The notes: generated by a model not told the origin, from the sequence alone. Counted from the stretch's first letter, positions 6,841 through 14,345 are shown. The stretch is DNA of 19,570 nt from Muribaculaceae bacterium (GCA_022511505.1 JAFLTK010000237.1:1-19570), one strand, 5' to 3'. Translations and numbers: made by a program.

Positions 6841-8670
6841 TCAAAGTGATTTCATGGCACGATAAATAGACTGTAACATCGCCTTTGCCTGCTCCTGGTC
6901 GGGCCCCTCGCCGGTGCCGGCGTCGATGTTGAACGATGTCTCGTTGCCGTCGGCGTCGACAAAGCCGGCGACCTCGGTCGAGGTGAAGAACGCAAAGCGG
7001 GGCGAGCGGTCGTCGAGCATGTTTTTGCTGAATGGGAACGCTGAGTGGTCGATGCCGAGGGCGCCGAGCACCGTCGCGGCGATGTCGACCTGAGAGCCGA
7101 CGGTGGGGATGGTGTAGCCGCGGCGGGCGAGGGCGCTACCGGTCAGAATGAGCGGCAGATGATGGCGCGCGGCGTTCTCGTCGAGGTTAGGCGGGTAGCC
7201 GCCCTGGTGGTCGGGGACGATGATGACGAGCGAGCGATTGAACGACGGCAACGTGGCGAGGCTGTCGACAAACGCGGCGACACAGCGGTCAGTGTAGGCA
7301 AAGGCGTTCTGTCGCTGCTGCCCCTCAAATCGCGGGTCTTGGCGCGGAACCTCAAAGGGCTCGTGGCTGCTCGACGTCTGGATGACGACAAAACGCGGCG
7401 ACGTGTCGGCGGCGTGGAGTCGCGCGTCGGCGAACGCGCGGTCAAAGACGACCTCGTCATGCGCGCCCCACTTGCTAAGGCGCTGAGCAACAGGGAAATC
7501 GCGGTCGCCAACGATGGTCGAGTAACCGCCGTTGATGAGGTAGGCGAGCATGTTGGTGAAGTTGAGGTCGCCGCCATAGTAGTAACTTGATTGATAGCCG
7601 TTGGCGTTGAGGACGCGTGCAATCGACGGCAAGCGGCCGGCGCGGTCGACGCTTTTCATGATGCTCGTTGTCGGTTGGCCGGGGAAAGCGCTGAGAATGG
7701 CCGGCAGGGCGCGGTCGGTCCTGAAACTGCTGCCATAAAAGCGGGTGAACAGGATGCCGTCACGGGCGATGCTGTCGAGGGAGGTCGCTATTGGCTCGCC
7801 GCCGAGCGACGGGAGCAGATGGGCCGAAAAACTCTCGAGGATAATGAGGTAAACATCGGGCCGCGAGGTGGTTAACAGCGCGGTATCGGGCGCGGCGGGC
7901 GATTGTATCGGGCCGAGTGGCGCCATGATGCTGTCGAGCGTGGCGGTGTCAAAGTATTCAAAGGCATCGGTATCCTCGCCCCCGTGGGTTGCCGAGTAGA
8001 GGAGGCTGAAAAGCGGGTTGATGGCGGCGTGGTTGTGGCGCAGGTTGCTGCTGAAATAGGCGCGGCTCAGGTTCATGGTCGAGACGGTGAAGCCGCCGCG
8101 CATGGGGATGAACAGCGCGGCTGCGGCGAGCGTCGCGACGGCAATATCGATGCCGCGGCGACGAGGGTCGGTCGATGGGGTGACCACGACGCGTCCGGCC
8201 GTAAGTCGATAAGCGATTGTTATCAAGGCGGTTAAAGCGGCGATTGCAATCAGCCCGAGTGGATACATCCACCACTCGGCGCTTGCCATCGCGGCCTCGG
8301 GCGACGATGTCAGGTAGAAAATCGGCGTCATGTCGAGGCGGAAATCCCAGTAGCCATAGAGGACGGCATCGACGAGCGTGACGACGGCAATTATCAGAGA
8401 GGCAAGGACATAATACCACCGCTCGATGCGCCCTACAATAGCCGGCGCGCCGGCTATCCGTGCAATGACGAGCAAGGCGGGTATAACGGTCAGGTAGGCC
8501 ACGACACTGCAATCCATCGCGAGGCCGTGACAGGCAATCCGGGCGACGTCGCCGATGCCGCCGAGTTCGAGGATGCCGTGGTAAACGGCTATGAATCCCA
8601 AGCGACACAGTTGCAGGATGAGAACCGAGACCACCCATGTCAGCAGTATTTTCAGCAATCCTCGCTTCAT
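6841..8670 (-). CDS. LTA-synthase-family phosphoglycerol/phosphoethanolamine-type transferase
   Basis: The 609-aa inner-membrane protein has about five N-terminal transmembrane segments (roughly 8-30, 50-72, 85-108, 133-155, 175-192) and a large periplasmic alkaline-phosphatase-fold domain (~270-580). LtaS-like metal and nucleophile residues are visible: Glu279 in YLIILESF, Thr318 in SSFRTDRA, the WGAHDE motif (401-406), His436 in SSSHEPF, and Asp487-His488 in PDHQGG. Related enzymes move phosphoglycerol or similar head groups from lipids to envelope acceptors. Bacteroidetes homologs are common but their acceptors are mostly undefined. It lies 19 bases downstream of the unknown 540-aa gene and directly upstream of the PAP2 gene; the PAP2 enzyme could recycle a phospholipid by-product (inference). 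Confidence 0.87.
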   Translation of the reverse strand: MKRGLLKILLTWVVSVLILQLCRLGFIAVYHGILELGGIGDVARIACHGLAMDCSVVAYLTVIPALLVIARIAGAPAIVGRIERWYYVLASLIIAVVTLVDAVLYGYWDFRLDMTPIFYLTSSPEAAMASAEWWMYPLGLIAIAALTALITIAYRLTAGRVVVTPSTDPRRRGIDIAVATLAAAALFIPMRGGFTVSTMNLSRAYFSSNLRHNHAAINPLFSLLYSATHGGEDTDAFEYFDTATLDSIMAPLGPIQSPAAPDTALLTTSRPDVYLIILESFSAHLLPSLGGEPIATSLDSIARDGILFTRFYGSSFRTDRALPAILSAFPGQPTTSIMKSVDRAGRLPSIARVLNANGYQSSYYYGGDLNFTNMLAYLINGGYSTIVGDRDFPVAQRLSKWGAHDEVVFDRAFADARLHAADTSPRFVVIQTSSSHEPFEVPRQDPRFEGQQRQNAFAYTDRCVAAFVDSLATLPSFNRSLVIIVPDHQGGYPPNLDENAARHHLPLILTGSALARRGYTIPTVGSQVDIAATVLGALGIDHSAFPFSKNMLDDRSPRFAFFTSTEVAGFVDADGNETSFNIDAGTGEGPDQEQAKAMLQSIYRAMKSL

Positions 8671-8689
8671 GTCAGCGGCGCTTTTTAGG

Positions 8690-10312
8690 CTATGACTGCT
8701 CGCCTCTCATGCGGGCTATAATGTTGAGACGGTCGGCGGCAAACTCGCTGTCAGGGCCATCTTTCATCGGCATGAGAACGGTCTCGGCCTCTTCAAACTG
8801 GTAATTGTTGATAAAGAGGTCAACGAGGCGGCGGTTAAGGTCGCGGCGAATCATGTTGAGGTCGCTGTCCTCGGCGGCTTCGTCATCGCTTTGCTGCTCG
8901 GCGTCGTTGATGGCGTTGAGCAGTCGCTCGATGAGGACACGCGCGCGGAAATCGCCGTTTTTTGACAGCACCTGGATGAGATTCAAGTCGATAGAAATGT
9001 CCTCCAGACCGGCCATCGGGTCGAGGTAATAGAACGCAGCCTCGATGTTGTGGTTATAATAGTTGGCCAAGGCGGTCATTACCAGGATTTTGGCGGCTTT
9101 TGACTTGATGTTGCCCGACAGGTGGCATCTCATGCTGAGCAATTCGCGTGCAACTGGAGTCAGATAGTAGATAGCCTCGCCATAACGCTCGGCTGTAAAG
9201 GCTTTTACGCCCATATATATGAGCCAGTCGAGGTTGGGGACATTGACGTCAATCATCAATTGCTGTTGCTCGGTCAGTTGGTCGGCTTTGCCCTCGCGAA
9301 TTTTGTCAAGAGCATCGTCGCGCATAAACTTGACCTCGGCCATGTAGTCGGCCGCGTTGCGTCCCGGCGGGAGCATCAGGAAGCCGGTTATAGCGCCGAC
9401 AGAGTTGTCGGGCGGGATATGGAGCCCGTCGTTGATGCGTGCCGGGAACATGTTGAGCGCAAAATATACGCCACCGTTGCGTGAACTTCGCTCGAGTTGT
9501 ATTGTCAATACTCGGGGACGGTTTTCGCCGGGGAATGTCAGGTAGGCGATGACGGTCAGCGAGTCGATGTTGGCGGCCATCAGTTTCTCGGGAACGACGG
9601 CGAGGGCCTCGGCCGTGTTGTCGATTGAGCGCGTGTTGCGGTCGGGGTAGATGACGGTCAACTTGACGTCGGTCAGTATCGACGAGTCAAAGTTGCTGTA
9701 TTGGTCGATGAGGTCTTTGATTGTAAATTCCTGATAGTCAAAGACGTTCTTGGAAGTGTCCTTTTGCTGTTCAAAGTCTTGCCGGCTTTGAACACGGGCA
9801 AAGTTGAGGAGCGTTGTGTCGAGAAACGCCTCGCTGATTGGGCGCGAGTCCTCCTCGCGCTCGACGGTTTCACAGAAATGTCGCTGCATGATAAATATCG
9901 ACTGCATCAGGTCGGTCAACTGGCCGGTTATCGAGGTCTGGCCGTTGGTCCAAATCATCGACGAGATGTCGACAACGATTTTGTTGTCGTCAAGGCGGCA
10001 AGTGAAAGTGTGGCCAAAAGCGTTCTGGGAGTGGATGTTACACAGGCGTGCAACCTTTGAGGCGTCGTCAAGCGTCCACTCGTTTATCGACGGGTAGACT
10101 ATCTTGATGAGGTCACACTTGTTGTAGGCATGGGAAACGAAATGGCCGCTTTGGTAGGTGAAAGAGGTGTAGTTGCAGTCGTCCTGATTGCCGGTGTTTT
10201 TAATGTCACATTGCAGTTCAGATAAAGCGTCGGCTATTAGACGAGACGGTTTTAATCCCGCCCCGCGGCTCGATTTGCGCTTTAGGAAAGGAAAAAATTT
10301 GGATAGGCTCAT
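8690..10312 (-). CDS. conserved-looking cytoplasmic protein of unknown function, TPR-like C-terminus
   Basis: I do not recognise a family for this 540-aa protein. It has no signal peptide or membrane segment; the N-terminus is basic (FFPFLKRKSSRGAGLKPSR). The first ~340 residues are mixed alpha/beta with several short beta strands (LTDVKLTVIYPDRNTR, DSLTVIAYLTFPGENRPRVL). Residues ~350-540 are helical with paired-helix spacing and motifs typical of TPR-like repeats (GVKAFTAERYGEAIYYLTPVARELL; ALANYYNHNIEAAFYYLDPM; FINNYQFEEAETVLMPM). An acidic stretch occurs near 463-485. Codon use matches the GC-rich core. It sits in a one-direction run after adk and before the LTA-synthase-like gene, so a scaffold role for envelope enzymes is possible but speculative. 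Confidence 0.7.
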   Translation of the reverse strand: MSLSKFFPFLKRKSSRGAGLKPSRLIADALSELQCDIKNTGNQDDCNYTSFTYQSGHFVSHAYNKCDLIKIVYPSINEWTLDDASKVARLCNIHSQNAFGHTFTCRLDDNKIVVDISSMIWTNGQTSITGQLTDLMQSIFIMQRHFCETVEREEDSRPISEAFLDTTLLNFARVQSRQDFEQQKDTSKNVFDYQEFTIKDLIDQYSNFDSSILTDVKLTVIYPDRNTRSIDNTAEALAVVPEKLMAANIDSLTVIAYLTFPGENRPRVLTIQLERSSRNGGVYFALNMFPARINDGLHIPPDNSVGAITGFLMLPPGRNAADYMAEVKFMRDDALDKIREGKADQLTEQQQLMIDVNVPNLDWLIYMGVKAFTAERYGEAIYYLTPVARELLSMRCHLSGNIKSKAAKILVMTALANYYNHNIEAAFYYLDPMAGLEDISIDLNLIQVLSKNGDFRARVLIERLLNAINDAEQQSDDEAAEDSDLNMIRRDLNRRLVDLFINNYQFEEAETVLMPMKDGPDSEFAADRLNIIARMRGEQS

Positions 10313-10318
10313 GGTAAT

Positions 10319-10372
10319 TGGAAAATGGGAAATGGGGGTTGAGGAGTGGGGATTGGGGAGAGAGGAGAGGCT
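10319..10372. repeat. purine-rich, G-run tract between adk and the unknown gene
   Basis: The plus strand here is almost pure A/G, with G-runs at 10327-10329, 10334-10338, 10348-10351 and 10355-10358 (a potential G-quadruplex with loops of 4, 9 and 3). The minus-strand transcript would therefore carry a pyrimidine-rich leader just before the ATG at 10312. The whole 105-base gap (10313-10417) holds no gene. Confidence 0.4.
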
Positions 10373-10417
10373 GCTTGGGATGACGTTTCACCCTGAGACA
10401 AACAGCGGGGGAGCGGT

Positions 10418-10996
10418 TCAATTGGCGCCGTCGATAATGTTGCTGATGCGGTCAAAGATTTGGTCAACAGTTCCGATGCCGTCAACGCTGCGATAAAGAC
10501 CGTTGTTGACATAGAAATCCTTGATGGGGCTCGTCGTGTCGTGATAGACCTTGAGGCGCTCGTTGATTGTCTCGAGGTTGTCGTCCTTGCGGCCCGATGT
10601 CAGGCCGCGGTTGAGAAGTCGCTTGACAAGTTCGTCGTCGTCGACCTCGAGTCCAACGACGGCGTTGATTTTTGAGCCGCGATGTTCGAGCATCTCGGCA
10701 AGCACCTCGGCCTGGTGGACCGTGCGCGGGAATCCGTCAAAAACGATGCCCTTGACCGCCTTGTCCTTGTTGGCGTCGAGCACGTCTTCGAGAATCTTGA
10801 CCATGACCTCGTCGGGTATCAGATGGCCCTGGGAAATGTAGCTCTCGGCGAGTTGGCCGTCGGGGGTGTGACGGGCAATCTGGTCGCGGAGGACATCGCC
10901 GGTCGAAATATGCATAAATCCATATTTGTCGATAATCTTGGCGCTTTGAGTGCCTTTACCGCTGCCGGGGGCGCCGAATATGACGAGATTAAACAT
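10418..10996 (-). CDS. adk: adenylate kinase
   Basis: This enzyme converts ATP + AMP to two ADP in the cytoplasm. The 192-aa protein has the P-loop GAPGSGKGTQ (8-17), the AMP-binding STGDVLRDQI, the DGFPRT motif (90-95), and a short LID region (RLLNRGLTSGRKDD) without the zinc-type cysteines, i.e. the short-LID form. It lies 53 bases after hpt and on the same strand. No TAnnTTTG promoter is obvious between them, so transcription from the hpt promoter is likely. Length and motifs fit the family well. Confidence 0.96.
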   Translation of the reverse strand: MFNLVIFGAPGSGKGTQSAKIIDKYGFMHISTGDVLRDQIARHTPDGQLAESYISQGHLIPDEVMVKILEDVLDANKDKAVKGIVFDGFPRTVHQAEVLAEMLEHRGSKINAVVGLEVDDDELVKRLLNRGLTSGRKDDNLETINERLKVYHDTTSPIKDFYVNNGLYRSVDGIGTVDQIFDRISNIIDGAN

Positions 10997-11049
10997 TACT
11001 GTATCAATGGTTTATAGGTTGTAGTTAATGTTAAATGGCGACGCGGGTT

Positions 11050-11589
11050 TCAGTCGTCGCTCTTGACATAGATGTCTTTGAGATTGCGGGCAATGCCGTC
11101 GAGGTCGAGGCCATAGCCAATGATAAACTTGCGGGGGATGTCAAATCCTACATAGTCGGGCTTGAAGTCATGCTCCAGAGCCTCGGGCTTGAACAGCAGG
11201 GTGGCAACCTTGAGGCTCGCCGGGTTCTTCTCTTTCAGGTGGTTGATAAGGCCGATGATGGTGTTGCCGGTGTCGACGATGTCCTCGACGATGATGACGT
11301 GGCGTCCCGCGATGTCTTCGCTCAGGCCCATCAACTGCTTGAGGTTGCCCGTCGAGGCGGTTCCCTCATAACTCTTGAAACGAACAAACGCAATCTCGGC
11401 ATCGCCCTCAAACTCCATAAAGAGGTCTGACGCAAAGGGGAAAGCGCCGGTCAGCACACAGAGGAAGAGCGGCTTCTTGTCCTTGAAGTCGGCATTGATA
11501 AGGGCACCAAGTTCGCGGATGCGCGCTTTAATCTTGTCGTTCTCAATGTAGGGCACGAAATTTAGCCCGTCGTAACTCACTGTTTTCAT
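11050..11589 (-). CDS. hpt: hypoxanthine phosphoribosyltransferase
   Basis: This purine-salvage enzyme makes IMP (and GMP) from hypoxanthine (guanine) and PRPP. The 179-aa length is normal. Visible elements are the PRPP-binding loop VIIVEDIVDTGNT (98-110), the LTGAFPFASDL segment (46-56) that contributes to pyrophosphate binding, the FKSYEG flexible-loop region (71-76), and the purine-contact segment YVGFDIPRKFIIGYGLD (146-162). It is first in the minus-strand run leading to adk and has a recognisable promoter element 29 bases upstream. It marks the left chromosomal border of the AT-rich array. Confidence 0.95.
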   Translation of the reverse strand: MKTVSYDGLNFVPYIENDKIKARIRELGALINADFKDKKPLFLCVLTGAFPFASDLFMEFEGDAEIAFVRFKSYEGTASTGNLKQLMGLSEDIAGRHVIIVEDIVDTGNTIIGLINHLKEKNPASLKVATLLFKPEALEHDFKPDYVGFDIPRKFIIGYGLDLDGIARNLKDIYVKSDD

Positions 11590-11617
11590 CGGTCAACCGC
11601 AAGTGTAAAAATTTCTG

Positions 11618-11625
11618 CAAAATTA
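11618..11625 (-). promoter_or_regulatory. -7 element of the hpt promoter
   Basis: TAATTTTG on the minus strand (11625 to 11618) matches TAnnTTTG and would start transcription about 20-25 bases before the hpt ATG. The best upstream TTTG on that strand is about 24 bases away, a little long, so only the -7 element is reported. Confidence 0.5.
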
Positions 11626-11779
11626 CATCTTTTTTTTGACATAGCCGCCCAAATCCCCCTGAAATTTTCAGCCGTCCCCCAAAATTGGCCCCAAACCTCC
11701 GTCCCGAGCTCCCGCCACAAAAGGTCGGTCGGTGGTGTGCCATCTCCTTTTTAGCCATTTATAGCCTTTCTCCAGCTCC

Positions 11780-11829
11780 GGCTCCTCGTTTTCCCGGCAA
11801 AGCGGCATCCAACGTCGTGACGAGGAGCC
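11780..11829. repeat. inverted repeat closing the left end of the cassette array
   Basis: GGCTCCTCGT (11780-11789) and ACGAGGAGCC (11820-11829) are perfect 10-base complements around a 30-base loop, just beyond the stop codon of the last array gene. The same GCTCCTCGT/ACGAGGAGC words form the palindrome inside the spacer at 16239-16260. It can act as a terminator stem for the array transcript, although it lacks a good T-run, and may be the left edge of the recombining block. Confidence 0.55.
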
Positions 11830-11837
11830 ATCGTTAC

Positions 11838-12518
11838 TTAATCGTCAACCTTGAGTAATCTGAAATTCACAATTCGTTCATAAAGTCGCGGATATACCGT
11901 CTTTATCGCTTTCCCAATAATAATAACAAACAATATAATCGCTTGAAATGCCATAATATGACTCAATGCAATAAGAAATTCGTCAAAATGGCTAACTTTT
12001 TGTTCTACATAATCCAAGTTTTCCAAATTCTCTAAGCTATCTGTATGATTTAGACCATCAAAAATTAAAACATACATATAGAATATTACAAATAATATAT
12101 CACCTATAACTGCCAGTATGGTGATTTCCCGTTTAGTAGTGCTGAATTTTTCAATAATTCCCGTCTGCCAACAGAAGTAAAGCACAATAAAGGTAAAAAT
12201 AAAGATATTTATAGCGGTTGGTATATTGAGAAGATATACAAACAGAGCGTAAATTGGACTAATCGTTAGTCCAATTATAGGAATGAGAATTGGCAACGGC
12301 ACAATTAAATTGGCAATTGTCAATTTTATAAGTAGGTCCAAACTCAGTTTTTTCAGTTGTCTTCGGTTTGCTTTCTTTAGAGCAGGATTCATTTTCTTCT
12401 TCTTTTTTGGATTGAGTTTAATGCTTGTTTTATTTGATGAGCCGCTCAGCAATTGCAAGCAATAATTATAAACGTTATAAAGCGCCAAATCTTCATAATT
12501 GCGAATTTGCTTTGTCAT
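11838..12518 (-). CDS. multi-pass membrane protein of unknown function (cassette D, second gene)
   Basis: I do not recognise this 226-aa protein. It has a soluble basic N-terminus with a Lys run (NPKKKKKMN, 36-44), then hydrophobic segments at about 62-84, 86-117 (one long or two short), 132-153 and 180-202, and a short basic tail. AT-rich codon use sets it apart from hpt and adk on its left. It lies 49 bases downstream of a family A secreted-protein gene, with which it probably forms a cassette. No catalytic motif is visible. Confidence 0.7.
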   Translation of the reverse strand: MTKQIRNYEDLALYNVYNYCLQLLSGSSNKTSIKLNPKKKKKMNPALKKANRRQLKKLSLDLLIKLTIANLIVPLPILIPIIGLTISPIYALFVYLLNIPTAINIFIFTFIVLYFCWQTGIIEKFSTTKREITILAVIGDILFVIFYMYVLIFDGLNHTDSLENLENLDYVEQKVSHFDEFLIALSHIMAFQAIILFVIIIGKAIKTVYPRLYERIVNFRLLKVDD

Positions 12519-12567
12519 ATTATTTATTATACTCGTTGGTTGAATTAAATTTCTTTGGGCAATTTGG

Positions 12568-13200
12568 CTAGTCGTAAGTATTTAAACGACTGTTATAATG
12601 ATGATACGTAACCTTCCCATTCCTAATTGTCGCCACCGTTAGTAGAAAATCTTGTCCTAAATTTTTCTTTTGCCAATCGGTCTGTTCTGATATTATCTGG
12701 CGTAAACTGTCAATAATATTCTTCTTCCAACCTGAATAGAATTTTCGACAAGTCAACTTCACACGTTCAAAATGAGGGTATACTTTGTCTTTGCGTAGTA
12801 ATATTTCTCTAACCTGTTTCTCTTTCTCTGTTGATTCTTTTGTTCGGTTTGTAATGGGAAGATTAAATTCGCTGACTTCAAAAAACTCATAGCCTAATGG
12901 CCCTCTTTCTTTGTCTTCATACAAAATAAGATTCATAGAAAAGATTTGATTATGTATAAAAAGATAGTTCCTATTTCCCTTTCTACCGAGTTGAGAGAAA
13001 AATACTATTACATCTTTTTTTTGATTCACTTGAATCTCACCTACATCATCGATTAAAAACGACATGTTCCGATCATCAATATCGTTAAACTCATCATTGA
13101 AAAAGGTAATATGATTCATAACTACTTCGCCAACAGATATTTGTGAAAACATCGGTTTCGAACATATTATCAACAAAAAACTATAGATAAAAAATCTCAT
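12568..13200 (-). CDS. secreted family A paralog, shortened at the C-terminus (cassette D, first gene)
   Basis: The protein has 210 aa from the ATG at 13200, which gives a signal peptide (MRFFIYSFLLIICSKPMFSQ) matching the starts of the other family A members. Upstream ATGs at 13212 or 13245 are possible, and the frame stays open to 13395 through repeat DNA. After the signal comes the family signature ISVGEVVMNHITFFNDEF (compare VTIGDVIKSHYAFYQDEF in the 17207-17917 gene). The C-terminus FLLTVATIRNGKVTYHHYNS is nearly identical to that paralog. The frame stops at a TAG exactly where the paralog has GAG, losing about 20 residues; the bases after the stop still encode Pro-x-Cys-Pro as in the paralog. 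Function unknown; export to the periplasm or beyond is predicted. Confidence 0.72.
   Translation of the reverse strand: MRFFIYSFLLIICSKPMFSQISVGEVVMNHITFFNDEFNDIDDRNMSFLIDDVGEIQVNQKKDVIVFFSQLGRKGNRNYLFIHNQIFSMNLILYEDKERGPLGYEFFEVSEFNLPITNRTKESTEKEKQVREILLRKDKVYPHFERVKLTCRKFYSGWKKNIIDSLRQIISEQTDWQKKNLGQDFLLTVATIRNGKVTYHHYNSRLNTYD
12611..12642. repeat. 32-base identity with 17316-17347 (family A 3' end)
   Basis: Positions 12611-12642 and 17316-17347 are identical for 32 bases inside otherwise divergent family A genes. The identity covers codons for TVATIRNGK and continues at lower similarity to the 3' side. It suggests recent exchange or constraint at the 3' ends. Confidence 0.75.
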
Positions 13201-13265
13201 ATCTTTATACATAGTGCTTTTATATTTAGATATCTTTGCCAACATATAATATTGGACAGCCTTGG

Positions 13266-13343
13266 TTTTGCAAATATATGAAATTTCCAGTAATGTGTCA
13301 AGAAGCGAATTGATTTGCAGAAGAAATTGGCGAATTTTTGGAG
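13266..13343. repeat. R3 module, copy 1 (promoter-bearing spacer)
   Basis: This starts as TTTTGCAAATATATGA, followed by an AATGTGTCAAGA segment and an ATTGATTTGCA segment, ending at GTGAAAGCTCGTC. Its closest relative is 14346-14430, with a more diverged copy at 16033-16126. It carries the cassette promoter on the minus strand. Confidence 0.7.
13271..13301 (-). promoter_or_regulatory. promoter of cassette D
   Basis: On the minus strand TTGACA (13301-13296), a 17-base gap and TATATTTG (13278-13271) form a strong Bacteroidetes promoter. It is followed by a leader of about 65 bases to the ATG at 13200. The element belongs to the R3 repeat module also seen at 14352-14382 and 16037-16067. Confidence 0.75.
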
Positions 13344-13470
13344 TGAAAGCTCGTCCCGCCGGGACGATTTCGGGAGGGGGGCGCTGTCCGCGCACTGCGC
13401 GCTTCGCGCTTGTACGCGGTTATTGAAACAGCCATCGCTCCGCGATGTCGGTGGAGGCTACTATGAGGAG
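13344..13470. repeat. R1 module, copy 1 (GC-rich hairpin spacer)
   Basis: This is about 127 bases of GC-rich DNA in an AT-rich block, repeated at 16122-16246 with few differences. It contains three compact palindromes: TCGTCCC-GCC-GGGACGA (13350-13366), GCGCG-CTT-CGCGC (13398-13410) and CATCGC-TCC-GCGATG (13433-13447), the last enclosed by AGCC/GGCT. Short open frames through it are low-complexity and are not called as genes. Confidence 0.8.
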
Positions 13471-13521
13471 TCAATCCTGAGCGATGAGAGTGATATGGAT
13501 TCATGCTTTTAAGTTGTAACG

Positions 13522-13944
13522 CTAAAATCCTGATATATATCTAATCAGCAATGATATAGGCTCACTTCCGAGGCTCATAAGGAGTACAGTAATGCCAAAA
13601 AAGAGGACAAATGTTATTAAACACATTATATAACCCGGGTCACGCCATAATTTTCTAATTCCTTCAACATGACGTTCAAACGGAGCAGCAAAACGTTGAT
13701 TGTAACGTGACAAAATTGATAGAATCGCAGCATTCAGAATCGACCAAAGAAACATTGGATAAAAAACAGCCGAGCAGACAATAAATGGCGCATAAACCAC
13801 ATACAACCGTTGATTGTCTTCAAGGCGCCATGCTCCTACTCTGTAAGTCAGCTCTGCCATTATTACAAGTATCAGAAAGGTCACAAGAAGGCAATTGAAA
13901 TAGCCTATGAAAGACTTAACTGCATAATCAAAAAACTTCCGCAT
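13522..13944 (-). CDS. small membrane protein of unknown function (cassette C, second gene)
   Basis: The protein has 140 aa from the ATG at 13944, four bases after the stop of the upstream gene. An ATG at 13971 would add nine residues and overlap that gene by 23 bases. Three hydrophobic segments are visible (about 12-31, 49-77 and 105-125), with a basic loop NQRFAAPFERHVEGIRKLWRD between the last two. I recognise no family. It is tightly coupled to the 121-aa gene upstream and followed by about 50 unique bases and then the R1 repeat. Confidence 0.65.
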   Translation of the reverse strand: MRKFFDYAVKSFIGYFNCLLVTFLILVIMAELTYRVGAWRLEDNQRLYVVYAPFIVCSAVFYPMFLWSILNAAILSILSRYNQRFAAPFERHVEGIRKLWRDPGYIMCLITFVLFFGITVLLMSLGSEPISLLIRYISGF

Positions 13945-13948
13945 AGTT

Positions 13949-14314
13949 CTACATCCACCATTTTTTATCATTACATTGAAACTTAGCGCAATGGGCTATG
14001 CGGATACCTTTGTTATCGTCCTCTAAAGAATAGAAAAGGATCTCACATCTGTTGCACATTAATGAATATCCTATGAGTCGCCCATCTTTATAAATACGTG
14101 GCCAATCAAAAGTTAAATTATTGACATTCAACTCATGGGTATCATTGGCCGGCGGTATCAACCATAGGAACAGAGAATTTTGAGCATTATAATCTGTACT
14201 GTCGACGGCAGTTATATAGCCACCTACAGCAAAGACGATAAAAAGAACAGTCTTTACCAAAAGTTTAATTGTTATAAGTCCATCTTGCCAAAATCTCCTC
14301 ATGTCACCCTCCAT
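13949..14314 (-). CDS. single-span membrane protein with four C-terminal cysteines (cassette C, first gene)
   Basis: The 121-aa protein has one N-terminal hydrophobic segment (about 14-37), followed by a soluble domain with cysteines at 87, 90, 109 and 114 (CNRC and CAKFQC). The spacing suits either a metal site or two disulfides. An alternative ATG at 14302 is preceded at five bases by GGAGG, so translation may start there (117 aa), although Bacteroidetes rarely rely on that signal. A family A-type promoter lies upstream (14352-14382). No family is recognised; it is probably produced together with the next gene. Confidence 0.62.
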   Translation of the reverse strand: MEGDMRRFWQDGLITIKLLVKTVLFIVFAVGGYITAVDSTDYNAQNSLFLWLIPPANDTHELNVNNLTFDWPRIYKDGRLIGYSLMCNRCEILFYSLEDDNKGIRIAHCAKFQCNDKKWWM

Positions 14315-14345
14315 TTAATAAACAATTTTACCATTCCAAATTTTG

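Noticed and set aside
7045..7590. Long plus-strand open frame inside the LTA-synthase-like gene
   Set aside because: It is the GC-rich antisense shadow of a well-supported gene with catalytic motifs; no protein family is seen in the shadow.
11038..11060. Small hairpin GCGACG/CGTCGC between hpt and adk as a terminator
   Set aside because: Stem is only six pairs, overlaps the hpt 3' end and lacks a T-run; hpt and adk are more likely co-transcribed.
11543..11758. 71-aa minus-strand frame upstream of hpt
   Set aside because: It overlaps the hpt start and its promoter element, and has no recognisable features.
13201..13395. N-terminal extension of the family A gene up to 13395
   Set aside because: The extra residues would be encoded by R1/R3 repeat and by DNA upstream of the promoter; the signal peptide begins at 13200 as in paralogs.
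13344..13470. R1 as an integron attC site
   Set aside because: No GTTRRRY/RYYYAAC core pair was found, and no integron integrase is in the window; only the general palindromic character is shared.
13298..13504. Short open frames through R1 on both strands
   Set aside because: They arise from GC-rich palindromic repeat DNA, are low in complexity (Arg/Ala/Ser-rich) and differ between copies.
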